A stretch of 12,870 bases of DNA from Alistipes sp. (GTDB lineage Bacteria; Bacteroidota; Bacteroidia; Bacteroidales; Rikenellaceae): contig JAFVXS010000080.1 of the NCBI GenBank assembly GCA_017501025.1, positions 1-12,870 on the forward strand, given 5' to 3'. Each line of letters begins with the position of its first letter. Within the stretch, counting starts at the first letter, position 1. A program made the position numbers and the translations under genes. The notes under the pieces are model-generated. The model had not been told where the DNA came from, ran no database searches, and worked only from the letters and a program-made list of their open reading frames with translations. This document shows, in pieces, positions 1-5,664 of the stretch.

Positions 1-81
1 GATCTCCTCGATTGGATATTTCAAATAGGCTTCTCCCGCATTGGTCGAATTCGAAATCATCAAAAGTTTTGCATTTTTCAT
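1..81 (-). CDS. pepE: Dipeptidase E-like peptidase (PepE, family S51), N-terminal fragment
   Basis: Only the first 27 codons are in the window; the gene continues past the left edge. The ATG is at 79-81 on the reverse strand and the frame stays open to base 1. The peptide begins MKNAKLLMISNSTNAGEAYL. This short hydrophobic strand followed by SNSTNAGE and a Y-L...Y-P stretch is what I recall from the start of alpha-aspartyl dipeptidases of family S51, cytoplasmic serine peptidases that cleave Asp-Xaa dipeptides. The catalytic Ser, His and Glu lie outside the window, so activity cannot be judged. The gene diverges from acpP, with 189 bp between the start codons and no Shine-Dalgarno site. The assignment rests on one short N-terminal motif. 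Confidence 0.65.
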   Translation of the reverse strand, partial: MKNAKLLMISNSTNAGEAYLKYPIEEI

Positions 82-153
82 TATCGTATTGATTTTTAGT
101 TAGTTATTGTCAGTTTGGCAAACCCTCGCATTAAAATATTTCAATTATTTTGT

Positions 154-161
154 CAAAGATA
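154..161 (-). promoter_or_regulatory. Possible -7 element of a leftward pepE promoter
   Basis: Read on the reverse strand, bases 161 to 154 are TATCTTTG, identical to the rightward -7 box of acpP. It lies 72 bp upstream of the pepE ATG. No good TTTG or TTG occurs at the expected distance upstream (around 182-186), so this is half a promoter at best. If used, polymerase bound here would overlap the acpP promoter. Confidence 0.35.
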
Positions 162-181
162 ATAAAAAAGTGTTATCTTTG
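154..181. repeat. Perfect 9-bp inverted repeat covering both -7 boxes
   Basis: CAAAGATAA at 154-162 and TTATCTTTG at 173-181 are exact reverse complements separated by 10 bp. Each arm contains a TATCTTTG box, facing away from each other. The symmetry may simply reflect two back-to-back promoters, or it may be an operator. No U-tract follows, so it is not an intrinsic terminator. Confidence 0.7.
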
Positions 182-270
182 CAGCGATTTGCTGATTTTA
201 TTGCAAATAAAGTTTGTGAGAACTAACTTAACTAAATTAAATAAAAAGTTTAACTTAAAAATTACAAGTT

Positions 271-501
271 ATGGAAATTAAAGAGAGACTCGTTAAGACC
301 ATCGTTGAGAAATTGTGCGTTAAAGAGTCGGAAGTTACCCCAGAAGCAACATTCGCTGCTCTTGGAGCAGATTCATTGGACAGCGTTGAGTTGATGATGG
401 ATTTGGAGAAAGAGTTCGGTGTTGAGATTCCAGAGGAAGTAGCCGAGAAGTTCCAGAATGTTGGCGACGTTCTTGCATACTTGGAGAAGAGTGTAAAATA
501 G
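271..501 (+). CDS. acpP: Acyl carrier protein
   Basis: A 76-residue acidic protein, the usual length for acyl carrier protein, which holds growing acyl chains on a 4'-phosphopantetheine arm during type II fatty acid synthesis in the cytoplasm. The attachment motif G-A-D-S-L-D is at residues 32-37, with Ser35 the expected prosthetic-group site. It is followed by the helix-II recognition stretch [17 protein letters not shown]. The ATG at 271 follows an A/T-rich leader without a Shine-Dalgarno site, normal for Bacteroidota. fabF begins 62 bp downstream on the same strand; this pairing is common in bacteria and supports a housekeeping role rather than a polyketide carrier. Expression is probably driven by the promoter at 149-181. 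Confidence 0.97.
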   Translation: MEIKERLVKTIVEKLCVKESEVTPEATFAALGADSLDSVELMMDLEKEFGVEIPEEVAEKFQNVGDVLAYLEKSVK

Positions 502-563
502 TTCAGACTCTTTCAAACCGAAATCATATTTAGAACCCCTATTCGAAAAAATAGCAATTACAG

Positions 564-1811
564 ATGAAGCAAAGAAGAGTTGTTGTAACGGGTATCGGCA
601 CAATCAACCCTATCGGAAACAACGTAGAAGAGTACTTTCAAAATCTTGAACAGGGCATAAGCGGCTGCCGTCGCATTACGTTGTTCGATGCTTCAAATTT
701 CAAATCTCAAATTGCTTGCGAGGTCAAAAATTATGACCCACTGCAATTTTTCGACCGTAAAGAGGTTCGTCGGCACGACCGATTTGCACAATTTGCCCTT
801 GTAGCCGCTCAACAAGCGGTAGAGGATGCAAAGATTGACCAACCAACACTGAACAAAAAACGTATCGGTGTTATTTGGGCAGCAGGTGTAGGCGGTTTGC
901 AGACCTTCCACGAGGAGGTAAGTAATTGGGCTGTAAGCGATGGGAAACCTCGTTTCAGCCCATTTTTTGTACCTATGTTCATTCCTGACATTGCCGCAGG
1001 ACACATATCGATAAAATATGGTTTCAAAGGGCCTAATTACTGCGTGGTATCGGCGTGTGCATCGTCTAATCACGCAATAATTGATGCCTACAACCTTATC
1101 CGATTGGGCAAGGCCGATGCTATTGTTACAGGAGGTTCCGAAGCTCCGATAACAATTCCGGGTGTGGGAGGTTTCTCTTCGATGCACGCCCTATCTACAC
1201 GAAACGACGACCCTGAACACGCATCGCGTCCATTCGACAAAAACCGCGACGGATTTGTCATCGCCGAGGGTGCCGCAGCCTTGATTTTGGAGGATGCCGA
1301 GCACGCTATTGCTCGTGGTGCAAAAATCTACTGCGAAGTTATCGGTGGCGGCTTATCAGCTGATGCCCACCACTTTACAGCACCCGACCCGGAGGGCGAA
1401 GGTGCAATGGCCTCGATGGCTGATGCTTTGGAAGAGGCTCAAATCACGACTGCCGATGTGGACTATATCAATGTTCACGGCACAAGTACTCCGTTGGGCG
1501 ACGTTGCCGAGATTAAAACAGTTCAAAAACTGTTTGGCGACGACGCATATCGTCTCAACATCTCATCGACCAAGTCGATGACAGGACACCTGCTCGGTGC
1601 AACAGCTGCCGTAGAGGCTCTCGCCTGCATCTTTGCAATTACGCACGGCACCATACCTCCGACAATAAATGTCGAAGAGGTGGATGATGCAATCGACCCA
1701 AAACTCAACCTCACCCTCAACACAGCACAAAAGCGTGAGGTGAAGGTGGCTATGAGCAATACATTTGGTTTCGGAGGTCACAACTCCACCATTATTTTCC
1801 GAAAATTTTAA
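564..1811 (+). CDS. fabF: Beta-ketoacyl-ACP synthase II (FabF)
   Basis: A 415-residue thiolase-fold condensing enzyme that extends acyl-ACP with malonyl-ACP in fatty acid elongation. The Cys-His-His triad is visible: nucleophile Cys165 in V-S-A-C-A-S-S, His305 in N-V-H-G-T-S-T-P-L-G-D, and His342 in S-M-T-G-H-L-L-G-A preceded by Lys337. The C-terminal G-F-G-G-H-N loop (402-407) that gates the acyl pocket is present. Length and motifs match intact FabF; the triad with two histidines separates it from FabH (Cys-His-Asn). The start at 564 gives the expected RRVVVTGIGTINPIG opening strand. It follows acpP by 62 bp and precedes rnc by 12 bp, consistent with one transcript. A weak 5-bp inverted repeat (539-554) lies in the acpP-fabF gap but has no clear function. 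Confidence 0.97.
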   Translation: MKQRRVVVTGIGTINPIGNNVEEYFQNLEQGISGCRRITLFDASNFKSQIACEVKNYDPLQFFDRKEVRRHDRFAQFALVAAQQAVEDAKIDQPTLNKKRIGVIWAAGVGGLQTFHEEVSNWAVSDGKPRFSPFFVPMFIPDIAAGHISIKYGFKGPNYCVVSACASSNHAIIDAYNLIRLGKADAIVTGGSEAPITIPGVGGFSSMHALSTRNDDPEHASRPFDKNRDGFVIAEGAAALILEDAEHAIARGAKIYCEVIGGGLSADAHHFTAPDPEGEGAMASMADALEEAQITTADVDYINVHGTSTPLGDVAEIKTVQKLFGDDAYRLNISSTKSMTGHLLGATAAVEALACIFAITHGTIPPTINVEEVDDAIDPKLNLTLNTAQKREVKVAMSNTFGFGGHNSTIIFRKF

Positions 1812-1823
1812 CATCTGCAAAGT

Positions 1824-2468
1824 ATGTTCGATTTTATACTCCGTCCGATTAAACGAAACATCGGACGCGACAAGTACCACTATCGAGCCATCGACGATAT
1901 GTTTGGTTTCATTCCGAACAATATCGAACTATATAAGGTAGCGTTGATTCACAAATCCTCCTCGCTAACCTACGAAAATCACGTCATCAACAACGAGCGT
2001 TTGGAGTTTTTGGGCGATGCTGTAATCGAATCGGTAACGTCGGACTACCTCTTTATCGAATACCCCGATTATGATGAGGGAAAACTCACGAAGTTGCGTT
2101 CCAAAATCGTCTCCCGACAATCGCTCAACCGCATTGCAAGCAAAATTGGTCTGGACCAGCACCTCATTTGCAGCCGTGCATTGTTGGCGACACAAAAACA
2201 TCTGTTTGGCGATGCGTTCGAGGCGATGATGGGTGCCATATATCTCGACCAAGGCTACAACTTTGTAAATCGTCTGTTAATCAACAAGATATTTACAGAA
2301 TATCTCTCAATCGAGGATGTTGATGAGGTGGAGAATGACTTTAAGAGCCGCCTATCGAGTGGGGACAGAAGGAGCATCACACCATCTCTTTCCGCACACA
2401 CAGTGCTGGTAGCGAGGGTTTCCGTTCGATGGTTCTTATCGACAACATCGAATCGGGACACGGTATAG
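1824..2468 (+). CDS. rnc: Ribonuclease III, catalytic domain with frame broken before the dsRBD
   Basis: RNase III cuts double-stranded RNA in rRNA maturation and mRNA control. Residues 57-67 (N-E-R-L-E-F-L-G-D-A-V) are the family signature, with Glu58, Glu61 and Asp65 at the metal-site positions. Asp130 and Glu133 in F-G-D-A-F-E-A complete the catalytic set, so the nuclease domain (about 25-165) looks intact. After residue 177 (N-D-F-K-S-R-L) the frame becomes unrelated sequence and stops at 2466-2468, giving 214 residues. Family members continue I-E-W-G-Q-K into a dsRNA-binding domain, which is encoded here in the next frame from 2354. One missing base after 2353 explains this; restored, the protein would be 257 residues, a normal length. 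It follows fabF by 12 bp. A true mutation, a strain polymorphism and a sequencing or assembly error cannot be told apart from this sequence. No slippery heptamer is present, so programmed frameshifting is unlikely. Confidence 0.85.
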   Translation: MFDFILRPIKRNIGRDKYHYRAIDDMFGFIPNNIELYKVALIHKSSSLTYENHVINNERLEFLGDAVIESVTSDYLFIEYPDYDEGKLTKLRSKIVSRQSLNRIASKIGLDQHLICSRALLATQKHLFGDAFEAMMGAIYLDQGYNFVNRLLINKIFTEYLSIEDVDEVENDFKSRLSSGDRRSITPSLSAHTVLVARVSVRWFLSTTSNRDTV

Positions 2469-2596
2469 GCACCTCGAAAAAAGAGGCGGAGCAGGATGCA
2501 GCTCGTTCGGTTGCGGCCGATATGGACGATGAGATATGTGCCCGTCTGCTCGACAAAATCGACAAATTGGAGGCAAAACGATGCAAAAAAAGATAG
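2354..2596 (+). pseudogene. rnc: Out-of-frame dsRNA-binding domain of RNase III
   Basis: Read from 2354, the sequence encodes I-E-W-G-Q-K-E-H-H-T-I-S-F-R, then a G-S-E-G-F-R-S-M-V-L-I strand, then G-I-G-T-S-K-K-E-A-E-Q-D-A-A. This is a typical dsRBD alpha-beta-beta-beta-alpha pattern with the G-x-G-x-S-K-K-x-A-E-x-x-A-A RNA-binding signature. It ends at the TAG at 2594-2596, overlapping the first 16 bases of radC. It has no start of its own and is the natural continuation of rnc, shifted by one base. The preserved dsRBD signature and open frame suggest the break is recent or is a sequence error. Confidence 0.8.
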
Positions 2597-3234
2597 ACAA
2601 CCATATCGAAACCTCGGTCGTAGAACGTGCTGAACTCTGCGGAATCGAAACGCTCACCGATACCCAACTGCTCGGAATTGTAGTTGGTGACGAGAGCATT
2701 GCCGCAAACATTCTGGCAAAGCACAAGGCTGGCGACATTATGCGAATGAATATCCAGCGTCTGCGAATGGTCGAGGGTATGGGTCGTCGTACGGCTGTGC
2801 AGTTGGCTGCCGCAGTTGAATTGGGGCGACGTTTCTTTGTTGCCGAAGCATCGAAAGCCGATACGATGGGAAGCCCTACGGAGGCAACCCCCGTGCTGAT
2901 TTCGACATTTCACAACCTGCGTCACGAAGAGTTTTGGGCATACTATCTAACCTCGACAAATCGTGTTATAGAGCGAGTGCGTATCGGTCAAGGTGGCGTA
3001 CAAATTACCCCCGTCGATGTTCGACTGATTCTAAAACGTGCCATCGAACTGCTTGCCGTAAAGATAATTGTTGCCCACAACCACCCATCGGGCGATGCCA
3101 TACCAAGTCAGGCCGACAAAGAGCTGACACGCCGATTGCGTGATGCAGCGGCACTGCTGCAAATCGAACTTGCAGACCATCTGATTTACGCCGATACCGA
3201 AATCTTCTCGATGCGGGAACATCACTTGCTGTAA
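2581..3234 (+). CDS. radC: RadC family JAB/MPN-domain protein
   Basis: A 217-residue protein from the ATG at 2581, which gives the usual RadC length. An in-frame ATG at 2536 would add 15 residues that look unlike the family and lie inside the rnc dsRBD. Residues about 15-85 form the helix-hairpin-helix-like N-terminal part (L-T-D-T-Q-L-L-G, then V-E-G-M-G-R-R-T-A). Residues 100-217 form the JAMM/MPN metalloprotease-like fold, with Glu117, H-N-H-P-S-G at 166-171 and Asp179 as predicted zinc ligands and catalytic residues. RadC was once described as a DNA-repair protein, but its biochemical function is unsettled. The start overlaps the restored rnc end by 16 bases, so translation was probably coupled to rnc; the broken rnc frame stops 112 bases upstream of this ATG instead. 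The N-terminal P-R-E-K motif of many RadC proteins is degenerate here. Confidence 0.88.
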   Translation: MQKKIDNHIETSVVERAELCGIETLTDTQLLGIVVGDESIAANILAKHKAGDIMRMNIQRLRMVEGMGRRTAVQLAAAVELGRRFFVAEASKADTMGSPTEATPVLISTFHNLRHEEFWAYYLTSTNRVIERVRIGQGGVQITPVDVRLILKRAIELLAVKIIVAHNHPSGDAIPSQADKELTRRLRDAAALLQIELADHLIYADTEIFSMREHHLL

Positions 3235-3249
3235 AAGTGTCATCACTAC

Positions 3250-3290
3250 TATCTGCAAATAGGTTTTGCCTATCAAATATCTTGCAGATA
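3250..3290. repeat. Inverted repeat in the radC-clp gap, possible terminator or leader hairpin
   Basis: TATCTGCAA (3250-3258) and TTGCAGATA (3282-3290) are perfect 9-bp complements. Inside them ATAGG (3259-3263) can pair with CCTAT (3269-3273) around a TTTTG loop, leaving an 8-nt bulge on the right arm. The stem starts 15 bases after the radC stop. No run of T follows, so it is not a textbook intrinsic terminator. It could protect the radC mRNA end, act as an operator, or lie in the clp leader. Confidence 0.5.
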
Positions 3291-3331
3291 TAATAAATCG
3301 TTATATATACACGTTATTCCTCCGAACTAAA

Positions 3332-3337
3332 AGAGGG
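3332..3337 (+). promoter_or_regulatory. Shine-Dalgarno-like site before the Clp ATPase gene
   Basis: AGAGGG, with the GAGG core at 3333-3336, sits 8 bases before the ATG at 3345. The other genes here use A/T-rich leaders without such a site, so it stands out and supports this start codon. CCTC at 3319-3322 is complementary to GAGG and could mask it in a small stem. Confidence 0.4.
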
Positions 3338-3344
3338 ATAATAT

Positions 3345-5639
3345 ATGCAAATTCGTATATCGAAAGCCTTGGAGAGCATCATTGCACAAACCGCATTTGA
3401 TGCAACCAAGCAATCACAAACATCGGCACTCAAAGATTGCCTGATGCTCAACATTTTACGCAATAAAGGTTCGGCAGTTCACCGTATTCTTACCCAACGA
3501 TTGGAGGAGTGGCAGTTCTACCAAATTCAGCTGCGATTGGAGAGAGCCATACACCAAAACAGCGACAGAACGGACTCTGTCGAGGTATTTTTTCGCAACT
3601 ACATAGAGCAACTGTGTCGCCGTGTAGCAGAGAGTGACACATCGGCAAATCAAATCTCGACACTCCACGCAGCGATGGATATCATAGAGGATAAATCGAC
3701 ACATAGTTCGATAATATTTACCCTCTATGGTATCGATAGTCGAGTGTTGGCGACGTCGTACGAGCAGATGGTATCGCTTGCAGCATATCGCCCCGACGAT
3801 GACTCGGAGAGCGATGAACAGAAGAGTACAGCAGTAATCAAAAGGTCTGCCCAACAGGGTGCGGAGCAACCCACACTATTGCAGCAACTCGGCAACGACC
3901 TTACCGACGAGGCTCGTTTAGGGCATTTGGACCCCGTAATCGGACGCGAGAAAGAGGTCGAGCGTATCATCGAGATATTGTCGCGTCGCAAAAAGAATAA
4001 CCCGATATTGATTGGAGAGGCCGGGGTCGGCAAGAGTGCCATTGTCGAGGGCTTGGCACAACGCATAGTCGCAGGGAGTGTTCCCAAAAACATTCTCGGC
4101 AAGCGGGTGGTTATGCTCGACACCACCTCGCTTGTTGCCGGCACCAAATTCAGGGGCGAATTTGAGGAGCGGATAGAGCAACTTATGGAGGAATTACGCA
4201 ACGAGAGGGATATCATTCTCTTCATCGACGAGATTCACACCATAGTCGGAGCGGGTGCTACACAAGGCTCGCTCGACTTGGCAAACACTCTGAAACCGGC
4301 ACTTGCACGAGGGTATGTTCAGTTGATTGGTGCCACCACAATCGATGAATATCGCACAAATATTGAGAGCGACTCGGCTCTCGAACGTCGTTTCCAACGG
4401 CTGATGGTCGAGGAGTTGAATAGCGAGCAGACACTTCAAATACTCAAACAGATTGCTCCGATATATGAGCAGTATCACAACGTAAAATATACGGCTGCGG
4501 CATTGGAGGCGTGCGTTACGCTATCTGCACGATATATCAGCGAGCGACATCAACCCGACAAAGCCATCGATGTTATGGACGAGTGTGGCTCGCGACACAC
4601 TATTGCAGTCGGGACAAATGCCGACCGTCCTAAACGTATCACAGCAGACGATGTTGCAACCTGCATTGCATCTATAACCGGCATCCCTATCGCACAGAGC
4701 CATAACCGCAAGCGGGATGAGATTGCCCTATTGGAGCAGAAACTATACGAGCGAATTATTGGTCAGCCAAACGCAATATCGCAAGTAATGCGGTCGATAC
4801 GTCGCAGTAGAGCAGGTCTTAAAGAGGAGCATCGTCCGCAGGGCGTATTTCTCTTCGTTGGCCCGACAGGTGTGGGCAAAACATTGCTTGCCAAAGAGTT
4901 ATCACGTCACCTTTCGGGGCGAAACAATATGCTGGTACGGCTCGATATGAGCGAATATAGCGAACGGCACTCGGTTGCTCGGCTTATCGGCTCGCCACCC
5001 GGCTATGTGGGGTATGGCGAGGGCGGACAACTCACAGAGGCTGTACGACGCCACCCCTACTCCGTAATACTACTCGACGAAATCGAGAAGGCACACACCG
5101 AGGTATATGCCCTATTGTTGCAGTTATTCGACGAGGGTCGTCTGACAGATGGCAGTGGTCGTACCGTAAATTTCCGCAATGCCATAATCATAATGACATC
5201 GAATATAGGCTCGGCACACGGTGCTCTATCAAATCAACGTATAGGGTATCGGATAGGTGATGAATCGGTTGCTACGACCAACAAAACAGGTATCGTTAAA
5301 GCATTGGAGCGGCACTTTGCGAAGGAGTTTCTGGGACGTATCGACGACATTGTTCACTTTGAGCCACTATCATCAAACGCCATCGGACAGATTATCGAGC
5401 AACATATCGCTCGACTATGCGAACGGCTAAAAGATATGGGGTACAATATCACAATCGAAGCAGAGGTCATCGCAAGCATTGCTTCCATAATCAACTCCCC
5501 ACAATATGGCGTGCGAGAGTTGCATCGCATTGTGGCACAACATATCGAGCAACCTATTGCCGATATGATTATGGAGGGCAAAATCCGCAAAGGGGCACCA
5601 TTTACATTCAGCGAAAATGCAATCGCTTGTGTAGCATAA
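3345..5639 (+). CDS. ATP-dependent Clp protease ATP-binding subunit, ClpA/ClpC class
   Basis: A 764-residue double AAA+ unfoldase that would thread substrates into the ClpP peptidase in the cytoplasm. Residues 1-145 form a divergent Clp_N adaptor-binding domain, followed by an acidic linker. ATPase 1 has Walker A G-E-A-G-V-G-K-S (224-231), Walker B F-I-D-E (293-296), pore loop G-T-K-F-R-G (266-271) and R-R-F arginine-finger region (348-350). ATPase 2 has Walker A G-P-T-G-V-G-K-T (506-513), pore loop G-Y-V-G-Y (553-557) and Walker B L-L-D-E-I-E (576-581). The segment joining the two modules has no long coiled coil, ruling out ClpB, and no obvious UVR-type M domain, favouring ClpA-like over typical ClpC. 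I-G-Y at 633-635 occupies the I-G-F/L ClpP-docking loop position. No clpS or clpP lies nearby. The ATG at 3345 has a Shine-Dalgarno-like site 8 bases upstream. The gene converges on the next one with 4 bp between stops. Confidence 0.93.
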   Translation: MQIRISKALESIIAQTAFDATKQSQTSALKDCLMLNILRNKGSAVHRILTQRLEEWQFYQIQLRLERAIHQNSDRTDSVEVFFRNYIEQLCRRVAESDTSANQISTLHAAMDIIEDKSTHSSIIFTLYGIDSRVLATSYEQMVSLAAYRPDDDSESDEQKSTAVIKRSAQQGAEQPTLLQQLGNDLTDEARLGHLDPVIGREKEVERIIEILSRRKKNNPILIGEAGVGKSAIVEGLAQRIVAGSVPKNILGKRVVMLDTTSLVAGTKFRGEFEERIEQLMEELRNERDIILFIDEIHTIVGAGATQGSLDLANTLKPALARGYVQLIGATTIDEYRTNIESDSALERRFQRLMVEELNSEQTLQILKQIAPIYEQYHNVKYTAAALEACVTLSARYISERHQPDKAIDVMDECGSRHTIAVGTNADRPKRITADDVATCIASITGIPIAQSHNRKRDEIALLEQKLYERIIGQPNAISQVMRSIRRSRAGLKEEHRPQGVFLFVGPTGVGKTLLAKELSRHLSGRNNMLVRLDMSEYSERHSVARLIGSPPGYVGYGEGGQLTEAVRRHPYSVILLDEIEKAHTEVYALLLQLFDEGRLTDGSGRTVNFRNAIIIMTSNIGSAHGALSNQRIGYRIGDESVATTNKTGIVKALERHFAKEFLGRIDDIVHFEPLSSNAIGQIIEQHIARLCERLKDMGYNITIEAEVIASIASIINSPQYGVRELHRIVAQHIEQPIADMIMEGKIRKGAPFTFSENAIACVA

Positions 5640-5664
5640 TGGGCTACTTTATCAGAGCCCGATT
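5638..5664. terminator. Small hairpin between convergent stop codons
   Basis: AAT-GGGCT (5638-5645) can pair with AGCCC-ATT (5656-5664, with one bulged G at 5661) around a 10-nt loop. It spans the stop codons of the two convergent genes and might end transcription from both sides. No T-tract follows in either direction, so the call is weak. Confidence 0.3.

Larger units (their letters stand above)
149..181 (+). promoter_or_regulatory. Bacteroidota-type promoter for acpP
   Basis: A TTTG at 149-152 (-33 element) and TATCTTTG at 174-181 (-7 element, consensus TAnnTTTG) are separated by 21 bp, the arrangement known for the primary sigma factor of Bacteroidetes. Transcription would start near 187-190. 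That gives a leader of about 80 nt, A/T-rich and without a Shine-Dalgarno site, before the acpP ATG at 271. The -7 element is one arm of an inverted repeat shared with a possible leftward promoter. Confidence 0.75.

Noticed and set aside
539..554. CTATT/AATAG hairpin in the acpP-fabF gap
   Set aside because: Arms too short and A/T-rich to be called a terminator or attenuator.
693..1187. 164-codon open frame on the - strand opposite fabF
   Set aside because: It overlaps the catalytic region of FabF, has no motif and no promoter, and is a shadow frame.
2346..2360. Programmed -1 frameshift in rnc
   Set aside because: No X-XXY-YYZ slippery heptamer or strong adjacent stem is present at the shift point.
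2536..2580. Longer radC start at 2536
   Set aside because: The extra 15 residues do not look like RadC and are encoded by DNA that serves the rnc dsRBD; the ATG at 2581 gives the normal length.
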